A model generated the notes under the pieces. It was not told the DNA's origin and searched no databases. It saw only the letters and a list, made by a program, of their open reading frames with translations. Below, piece by piece: positions 56,260 through 64,000 of a stretch of DNA of 64,000 nucleotides. A program made the position numbers and the translations under genes. Each line of letters starts with the position of its first letter. Within the stretch, counting starts at the first letter, position 1. Source of the stretch: Taiwanofungus camphoratus (taxonomy: Eukaryota > Basidiomycota > Agaricomycetes > Polyporales > Taiwanofungaceae); assembly GCA_003999685.1 (NCBI GenBank), contig CP021227.1:806001-870000 (forward strand), given 5' to 3'.

Positions 56260-58430
56260 ATGGCTGCCGGCGCTGTGGCGAGCACGGGCGCGAACGCACA
56301 CATTGCGCACCTCATCGACCCGGATAGAAAGTGGTACAACAACTGGCGGTGAGTAGCAGCGTGCCCGTTACCGCGCGTGCCCGTGCGCGTCTGAGGCGAA
56401 ATGTTCATTTTTTGTGTGCCAGGCTGATTCGCCTGCACCTGTGGATTGTCCTGCTGTGAGTATGCGTTCAACTTTCTGTCTGACAGCATCGAGCCCTGAC
56501 ACGTGCCTGTTCATTCCCCCTCCCTCGATAGCCTCATCACCGCCACGACAAATGGCTTCGACAACAGCCTGATGAACAGCTTCCAGTCTCTACCCCAGTG
56601 GGAGAACTACTTCAACAACCCCCAGGGCGGGAAGCTCGGCCTACTGAACGCCATCCAGGTGCGTGCGCCGCGTTTTTGTGGATATACGCCATGACTCACC
56701 TCAGCGAGACAGAACATCGGCTCGCTCGCGGGATACCCGTTCGCGCCCTACTTTTCTGACGGGTTCGGACGCCGGCCGACGATCTGGTTCGGCGCGACGA
56801 TCATGCTCGTGGGCGTCGCGGTGCAGACCGCCGCCCACAACCTGGGCATGTTCATCGGCGCAAGGTCGGTAGATCCTGGCGAGCGTGTGTATTCTGTGAG
56901 GCTAACAGCGTGGACAGGTTCTGCGTCGGCTTCGGGCTGACGTTTGCCGGTAAGAGATGGGCAATTTTCAATTTTTTTGAGAAGTGACTGACAATCAGTT
57001 TAGCGAATGCTGCGCCGATGCTTGTCACGGAAATCTCGTACCCCTCATACCGCGCACAGCTCACCTCGCTGTACAACTCCCTCTGGTACTCTGGTAACAT
57101 CATGTAAGCCCTTTCCCTCCACCCCCCCCCAATCTGCCAATCGTACTAACATCGTACCCGTTGTCTCCAGCGCGTCTTGGACGACGTACGGCACAGAGCA
57201 CATCGCGAATACATGGTCGTGGCGCATCCCCTCGCTGTTGCAGGGCCTGCCATCCATCTTCCAGTTCTTCCTCGTGCTCCTCGCGCCGGAGAGCCCGCGG
57301 TGGCTCCTCTCGAAAGGGCGCGGTGCGCAGGCGCTCAAGGTCCTCGCATATTACCACGCGGACGGAGACGAGCTCGACCCACTCGTGCAGTACGAGTTCC
57401 AGGAGATCAGGGCCGCGCTCCAGCTGGATCGAGAATGTGCGTGTACATGTGTAGCATGGCCTACGACGGGTATGCTGACTTGTTGGGGGATTCAGCATCG
57501 AAGAATGTTGGGTGGAAGAGTCTGTTCTCGACCCCGGGCAACAGGAAGCGGATGCTCCTTATTATTGCAATCGCGTGGTTCTCGCAGTGGTCCGGGAACG
57601 GCCTCGTCTCGTTCTACCTCAACAAAGTCTTCGATGCCATCAACATCACAAACCCTACTGACCAGCTGCTCATTACCGGGTAGGTATATCTTCTTTGCCA
57701 TGCCTCTCGCACTGTGATGTTCACCGACTCATTCAAACCACTTGCCGGATAGAATTTTAGCCATCTGGAATCTATTCTGGGCGGTGTTCGCGTCGTTCAT
57801 GGTTAACCGCGCCGGACGCAGGGTTCTGTTCTTGACATCAGCAGGTGGCATGATCATATTCTTCTCGATGCAGACGGTCTGCTCCGCGCGCTTCGCGATC
57901 ACGCAGAACCCGCAGGCTGCGCACGCTGTCATCGCGTTCATCTTCCTCTTCTACGCCGCATACGAGTGAGTAGTTCGTGTCCTGTTCCGCGCGGTGGGTG
58001 ACTAACCTGGAGGGGGAGGGCAGCTTGGCGTTCACGCCGCTGATCGTGTCATATACGGTCGAAATTCTGCCGTACTCGCTGCGTGCGAAGGGCTTCAACG
58101 TGTTCAACTTCGTCATCTCCGTCGCGCTCATCTTCAATCAGTACGTCAACCCGATCGCGCTCAGAAACATCGCGTGGAAGTACTACGTACGTCGCTGCCG
58201 GCTCATTCATGTTTCTCGCTCATTGGTTTCTTGGGTGCCGCGTGCAGATCGTGTACTGCTGCTGGCTGGTGTTCGAATTCGTGTTCTTGTACTTCACGGT
58301 GGTCGAGACGAAGAACCGGACACTCGAGGAGACCGCGGCACTGTTCGACGGCGACGACGTTGCGCAGCACATTGACCAGCCTGTGCAAGACGTCAAACAT
58401 GACGACTATGACGAAAAAGTATCTGCGTGA
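56260..58430 (+). CDS. MFS sugar transporter (hexose/lactose permease-like)
   Basis: Plasma-membrane sugar:H+ symporter-type protein. Exons: 56260-56348, 56423-56455, 56532-56658, 56713-56864, 56918-56949, 57004-57103, 57171-57436, 57496-57679, 57753-57965, 58024-58186 and 58248-58430, all GT-AG, giving 513 aa in one frame. Family motifs: TTNGFDNSLMNSFQSLPQW in TM1-loop, GFGRRPTIWFGA between TM2 and TM3, YPSYRAQLTSLYNSLWYSGN, PESPRWLLSKGR before the central loop, NRAGRRVLFLTS, TVEILPYSLRAKGFN and VETKNRTLEETAALFDG after TM12. Twelve hydrophobic segments are consistent with the length. Start chosen as the ATG giving MAAGAVAS. Exons 2 and 5 are tiny (33 and 32 nt). Substrate (glucose, lactose, cellodextrin or other) cannot be decided. 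Confidence 0.92.
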
Positions 58431-59920
58431 CCTGCTTATGAGCAGGATGGGTAGCAGCGGGACGTCGGGATTCTATTCCATCATTGTAATTGGGTGGTTT
58501 GGGTTTGGTAGCTTTCTGGAAGTCATGACTTGTTGATGTTCGCAGACGCACACGCTTTTCTACGATCCTCGATGTCCTGCCATTCGATATTCGCTTCTTC
58601 GAGAGGTTGTACTTGTGCTGTATTTCACGACTGAATCTAATCCTAAATCTCAAACATCTTCTGGTCTGGTTATAAGCGGGAACGTAGGGCTGCACAGTGC
58701 AACTCACTAAAATTCGCTGTCGGGTCCAGCCCAGGTCGAGATGTCGTGTATAATCCCTTATGACGTACAGTCCACTGTCACAGATGAAGCTCTGTAGCTA
58801 AGCGTGGCGTATCGTCAGTTGCCTGCGTCGTTTCCGCGGTGATATTTCGGGTTGTTTTATCAATGCGTACCTAATGACTCGGTACTTGGCAGGTACATCC
58901 AATTTGTATGATTGCACAGAACATCCACCATTCTTCTCGGCGTTCAGCCTGCTCCCAGGCAGTAAGTTCACCCTGAGATGATTTCCGACTGTCGGAAAGA
59001 ATGCGATAGATGTCTAAAATCGGAGGTTCCTCTTGGTCACGCATCAGTAGGACAGGTACCTAAGTGGCTCTAGCGCATACGATTGATGACATTTTTCGAT
59101 TCTATTTTTGAGGATAGAGCATGATCAAGAAGTGCTGGTACACGGAAGCGTTTGAAATGCGTCGTGAATGGTTCCTGATACTTATCTCTGCAACGTTCCA
59201 AGTTCCGTTAGCTGGCGAAGAGTCTATATTGGTCCTATCACTCAGACGCCCCGGTTCATGAAAATCAGCTCGACTTGGGTCGAGGTTTTGTAAAAAGAAC
59301 TTGGACCGCAGATGAGGAAACTGGTCCAGTTCCAGAAATCAAGATTCTGATCAGAGTTGTCAGTTGTTTAAAGCCTAGACATACAAATGTAATAGGTAGC
59401 CCGCAAAGGATGGCAAATTGGTCGACCTTCCAGGTGGTCGTTCAACACGGCTCACCTACATAGGTGTGAACGTCGTGAACGTTCAACTTTCCGATGGTCT
59501 AGACGCTGAATTTGAGGCACACCGTATTTAAATTTTAAAAAAATGGCGAGCGACGTAGTCCTCTTCCAAGACAGTCCACGACGACGCAGCTTGAGACTTC
59601 AGTGTCGAACCTACTCGACACCGGCTTGTTTCCATGTTCGGCAACTGCCGGTGAAAGTTTCGATCCCCTTGAATTCGAGTCTGCGCCCAATTCAATTGAA
59701 ATGTATAATTGCTGATGATTCTGGATCCCACATCTTACAGCACTTGCTTGTGCTTCTACTTTGAATTTTGGACTCCCAAGACGCGGTTGCCTAACTGAAG
59801 CAATAAGACCACTGGCAGAACTCCTTACACCACATCCCCATCCTCCTACATATCAGCCACGCTTTCTCCGCATTTTCATCCTGGCTGGTTGAATCTGATC
59901 CCGCGGAGCGTAACTCTATT
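58431..59920. other. Intergenic region between transporter and PWP2
   Basis: About 1.5 kb holding the transporter 3' flank and the PWP2 promoter side. Short open frames only; nothing recognised. Confidence 0.6.
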
Positions 59921-62900
59921 ATGAAGGCCAATTTTCAGGTAAGTAACAGGTAATGTTTAAGAAAGGTTTAGTCCCTAGTGCTGAATGTCCCAACAGTTTT
60001 CAAACCTTTGCGGTACTGTCTACAAGCAGGGTAACATTGTGTTTACGGCGGATGGGAATTCCGTGTTGAGCCCTGTTGGAAACCGTGTTTCTGTGTTCGA
60101 CCTTGTGAAGTGAGTTTTCTCTGAGGGAGCGTTTTCGAAGCATACGCTGACATTTATCAGCAATAAGTCCCGTACACTATCGTTTGAGAATCGAAAGAAT
60201 ATTGCTGCTATTGCACTGAGCCCGGATTCAAACGTGCTGGTCAGTGTAGATGAAGGTAGATGTGCAGTGATTCCATATCCGGGAATGAAAACATTGATGA
60301 TGAATTCCTCCGCAGACGGACGTGCTCTGCTAGTCAATTTCAAACGAGGAGTCGTGCTTCACCACTTCAACTTTCACAAAGCTGTAAAAGCAATTATATT
60401 CTCTCCGGACGGGAAGTAGGTTATTGCTTCCTATACACTGTTCACAGAAGCTAAGGATTAAATCAGGTACATCGCTGTCACACATGATTTTCACGTCCAA
60501 GTTTGGCGCACTCCAAACCATCTAGTTCGCGAATTCGCACCGTTCGACCTCCATCGGACGTACACAGGGCACCATGATGAGGTCCTCAGCGTAGAGTGGT
60601 CGCCGGACTCGAAGTGCGTGTTTAATTTTCTCCTCGACCAGGCACCGTTTCACCATTTCAAGTAGATGCTTCATGACGACATCACGGGATATGACCGCTC
60701 GGCTATTTACCCTTGATCCTGTGGAAGGGTTCCGACCTAAAACATTCGCTGGTCACAAAGATATTGTCATTGGTGCCTACTTCTCTGCTGATGCGAAGAC
60801 GGTAGGGCTCCATCGCAGACGCTGCCTCAAGTCATTAACCTATTTTGTACAGGTTTATACCATTAGCCGAGACGGAGCTGTCTTCATCTGGAAGGCGAAG
60901 CCTTCAGACGCCGATTCTGATGATTCTGACGACTCTGATAACGAGCCGGTCGCCTCTTCATCTAATGGCCACACCAGCGCTCTCTTTCTACAGATCGCAA
61001 ACACTCGCTGGGGTGTGGCCAAGCGGCACTACTTCAATCAACCCGGCACTAAAGTTGTCTGCAGCACGTTTCACCGAGCATCGTCCCTACTAGTGGTGGG
61101 CTTTTCCACCGGTGTCTTCGGGCTGTGGGAGCTCCCTACTTTCTCAAACCTGCACAGACTTAGTATCTCGCAGGAGAAAATCTCTGCGGTTGCGATCAAC
61201 CCTAGTGGCGAGTGGCTAGCCTTCGGTGCAGCGCGCCTTGGTCAGCTCCTCGTGTGGGAATGGGCATCGCAGTCATACGTGCTCAAGCAACAGGGTCACT
61301 TTTCTACTATGAACAGCCTTTCGTATGCTCCTGACGGGCAACACATCGCAACGGGTGGTGATGACGGGAAGGTGAAAGTATGGAACGCAACTTCTGGGTT
61401 CTGCTTCGTCACATTCTCGGAGCATTCTGCCCCCGTCAGCGCCGTTGAGTTCGCGAAGGCGGGACAAGTCCTCTTCACCGCATCACTCGATGGTACAGCG
61501 CGTGCGTTTGACCTCGTGCGCTATCGGAACTTTCGAACGTTCACATCACCCTCCCCCGCGCAATTCGCATGCCTTGCAGTTGACCCAAGTGGAGAAGCTC
61601 TTGCGGCTGGGTCAGCAGATAGCTTCGAAGTGTGTCTGTGGAGTGTACAGACGGGTAAACTCCTCGATGTGCTTGCAGGGCACACCGCGCCTATATGCGC
61701 ATTAGCGTTCTCGTCGACGGGCAATGCGCTTGCTAGCGGTTCGTGGGACAGGACTGTACGACTGTGGGCCATCTTCGGGCGTTCGCGGGCTGTCGAGCCC
61801 TTCACCTTGTCTTCGGACGTACTTGCGCTCGCGTTTCGCCCGGACGGCCAAGAACTAGCGGTAGCAACGCTTAACGGACAGCTCGTGTTCTTTGATGTTG
61901 CTCAAGGCCGGCAGACAGGGGCGATTGACGGGCGCAAGGATGCCGCTCCGGGAAGGCACGCGGGTGAAGCTATTGTGCCGGGCGGGGGTGCATACACGAG
62001 CTTGGCGTATACGGCAGATGGACGATGTATCCTTGCTGGAGGAAGGAGCCCCTTTATCGTTCTATATGACGTGCGTGCGGAAGTCCTGCTGAAGCGATTT
62101 CGCACGTCGGATAATCTGAGCTTGGAGGGGACACAAGAATTCCTGGACAGCCGACGCATGACGGAGGCTGGCAATATTGACCTCATAGATGAGCGTGGGG
62201 ATACGAGCGACGATGAAGTAAGAAGGGAACGAGACCAGGAGCTACCTGGGGCGCGAAGAGGCGATCTGGCAAAGAGGAGAGTGAAGGAGGAGGCAAGAAC
62301 GACATGTGTACGATTCGCTCCGACAGGGCGTGCGTGGGCTGCAGCGACGACAGAAGGCCTTCTGATATACTCGCTCGACCAGAACGCAACATTTGACCCA
62401 GTCGATCTTGCTGTGGAAGTGACTCCTCAATCTGTCTTGTCTCTTCTTTCCTCTCGTGCCTTCCTTCCTGCTTTGATCATGGCCTTCCGTCTGAATGAAC
62501 GTGCTCTCATACACAAGGTGTTTACTGGCGTCCCGAGAGAAGACGTAGGTCTTGTGGTCAGGGGCTTGCCACAAGTGTATATAGGTGCGCTGGTGAGGTG
62601 TCTTGCAGAGGCACTGGAAGGAAGCCCTCGTCTTGAGTTCGGGTTAGGTTGGGTGAGTGCGGTTCTGAAGATGCACGGACGCTACCTGAGGGACAGTGCT
62701 GGCGAGCATGCGGGTGTTTTGAGAGCACTGCGGAAGGCACTGGGAGACTTTGAGGGGCTTGTGTCCAGGTTGTGAGTGTCAATCTTTGCTGTTCAAACAT
62801 TCTGTTGATCTCGTTCTCTGCTCTAGATGTGAGGAGAATAATGCAACGCTTGAATACCTCATCGACCAGTTGAAGGTAAAGCGGACCATTGACGGTGATC

Positions 62901-62926
62901 ATGACGTTGTGATGCAAGGGTCATAG
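59921..62926 (+). CDS. PWP2: Pwp2/Utp1, WD40 component of the SSU processome
   Basis: Pwp2 is a core WD-repeat protein of the UTP-B subcomplex that binds the 5' region of pre-rRNA with U3 snoRNP in the nucleolus. Exons: 59921-59938, 59997-60109, 60161-60415, 60467-60613, 60666-60801, 60853-62771 and 62827-62926, giving 895 aa. The start MKANFQFSNLCGTVYKQGN matches the conserved N-terminus of the family. WD repeats run through most of the protein (GHHDEVLSVEWSPDS, GHKDIVIGAYF, ISRDGAVFIWKAK, GGDDGKVKVWNATSG, GHTAPICALAFSSTGNALASGSWDRTVRLW), with an acidic DSDDSDDSDN insert. After a charged linker comes the C-terminal helical Utp12-like region (AFRLNERALIHKVFTGVP). No stops or frameshifts; appears functional. 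Confidence 0.95.
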
Positions 62927-63473
62927 AATGACGGACCCACTCGCGAGAATACATTACAAATAAAAGTATGGTACTGTATTGATACAATTAATCCTATGGT
63001 GATAACGCTGGGTCGTATGCCCGCGGGCGTTCCTGTCCTATGCCACGGTAGTTTATTTTATGGATGTAAGCGGAGAACCGTCCTTTCAAAACGGAGTATT
63101 GTAGGTATCACCCTAGCTTCTTAGATTTGATGTCGCTGGCTTCTGACCTGTCTAAGTATGTGTACAACAACGATCTCGAGTTCACTAGGGCCCTCTGCGC
63201 ACCATTCTCAAGTTACCATGGTTCACGTTCTGAGTCAACGTTGCAGACGGCTTCCGAATATGACTACCTCCCTCGGAATAAACACCTTCAATCAGGTGTA
63301 TCAGCCAATGAGGCGAACAATGTTCCTCCTACCTGTAACAGTCGCCTGTGAAAGGATTAATACATCACGAATGGATTGATCAACTGCGTTATTATACGTC
63401 AATCCGTAACATGTGAAGGGTTCGCAAGTGACTATTGAATGTCAAGTTGTGCTGGTTCGCCACTGGAGGTGTG
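62927..63473. other. Intergenic between convergent PWP2 and F-box-like gene
   Basis: About 550 bp, the shared 3' flank of two convergent genes; no feature recognised. Confidence 0.6.
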
Positions 63474-64000
63474 TCAAAAACCGACACAATGAACGAGACT
63501 ATGACTATACTGACCTCCAAGAATTGGAGGCGCCATCAGGCGCTCGAGTCCTCCGAGCGATTTGAGTAGGGTATTGAAAGCCGATGGCCAAACACTTGAG
63601 TCTTGTTCTTCCAAGTAGATATCCCTGATCATGATACGCTGAATGGTCCGAGTAAATGGCGTAACAAGGAAGAAATGGCAAAAATCTGCCAATTTTTGTC
63701 CGCCGGTTAGACTTAGCTCTAGCATTTGCAGTCGTGGTCCACCAGCAGTGAGGTGACGAGCTACAGGTTGTCCGGGCGGCATTATCAAATCTGCACAGAC
63801 GAGGTGGGCGACCTGCGGGAGCCCACAAATGAGACGTCGCATATCGCGAAAAGTCCCAGATTTGCAACGGTACAGTCTAAGGTGTGTGCCGGGCAACGAG
63901 GCGAAAAAAGCTGGAATGAGGCCGTATCCGATCACTCCAATCGACATCACAGAATGCCAGCTCCATGACCCTTGGCAAACGACGCGCAAAGATGTGAGGT
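63474..64000 (-). CDS. F-box/leucine-rich-repeat-like protein, partial
   Basis: Open from the window edge (reading LTSLRVVCQGSWSWHSVM at 64000) to a TGA at 63474, about 175 codons. Regular Leu spacing in LPGTHLRLYRC, MRRLICGLPQVAHLVCADLI and PRLQMLELSLTG resembles the LRR part of the very abundant agaricomycete F-box proteins, which select substrates for SCF ubiquitin ligases. The F-box itself would lie outside the window. The true last exon may end earlier: GGTCAGTATAG after PPILG could be a splice donor, so the final residues are uncertain. Confidence 0.55.
   Translation of the reverse strand, partial: LTSLRVVCQGSWSWHSVMSIGVIGYGLIPAFFASLPGTHLRLYRCKSGTFRDMRRLICGLPQVAHLVCADLIMPPGQPVARHLTAGGPRLQMLELSLTGGQKLADFCHFFLVTPFTRTIQRIMIRDIYLEEQDSSVWPSAFNTLLKSLGGLERLMAPPILGGQYSHSLVHCVGF

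Noticed and set aside
1-64000. tRNA, rRNA or CRISPR features
   Set aside because: No A/B-box pair with a cloverleaf, no rRNA-like sequence, and no regularly spaced short repeats were found; the locus is eukaryotic.

Overview
The window looks like a nuclear chromosome segment from a basidiomycete fungus, most likely an agaricomycete. Genes are cut by many short GT-AG introns of about 50-130 nt. The recognisable host proteins (Atp10, a GT61 glycosyltransferase, an MFS sugar transporter, Pwp2, an F-box/LRR-type protein) have a mushroom-fungus character. Between the host genes lies a heterochromatin-like block of deeply nested retrotransposons. This classification is inferred from gene structure and protein resemblance alone.

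Layout. 47-1409: ATP10, five exons. 1962-19365: two Tad1-like LINE elements inserted tail to tail within about 60 bp of host DNA; each has its own target-site duplication, and both are broken by later insertions. 19609-22466: a six-exon GT61 glycosyltransferase. ATP10 and this gene were direct neighbours before the LINEs arrived. 22467-28693: no recognised gene. 28694-52834: a unit bounded by ~0.87-kb terminal inverted repeats whose cargo is a nearly complete, eight-exon copy of the RNA polymerase III subunit RPC6/RPC34. This copy is split by an 18-kb chromodomain Gypsy element (Gypsy-A, TSD GTATG), which is itself invaded by further elements, including a 6.9-kb near-perfect palindrome. 52835-56259: GC-rich, no recognised gene, ending in a promoter-like stretch with clustered SYGGRG motifs. 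56260-58430: 11-exon MFS sugar transporter. 59921-62926: PWP2 (U3 snoRNP/SSU processome). 63474-64000: partial F-box/LRR-like gene on the minus strand.

The repeat biology is the striking part. Three non-coding families, named here F1 (~1.76 kb, seven copies), F2 (~0.9-1.0 kb, two copies) and F3 (~1.56-kb LTR-like units arranged as a palindrome), all begin TGAT and end ATCA. F1 and F2 create 4-bp target duplications that have a CpG at the centre (ACGT, CCGC, ACGC, CCGG) or look like C-to-T decayed versions of such a site. All seven F1 copies sit inside other mobile elements. Coding remnants are decayed mainly by C-to-T/G-to-A changes, and nearly all premature stops are TGA. Yet the arms of the F3 palindrome, and the last ~1 kb of the two LINEs, are almost or fully identical, pointing to recent formation or ongoing gene conversion.

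No prokaryotic features, CRISPR arrays, rRNA or tRNA genes were found. Exon coordinates were derived by hand from splice signals and reading-frame continuity.
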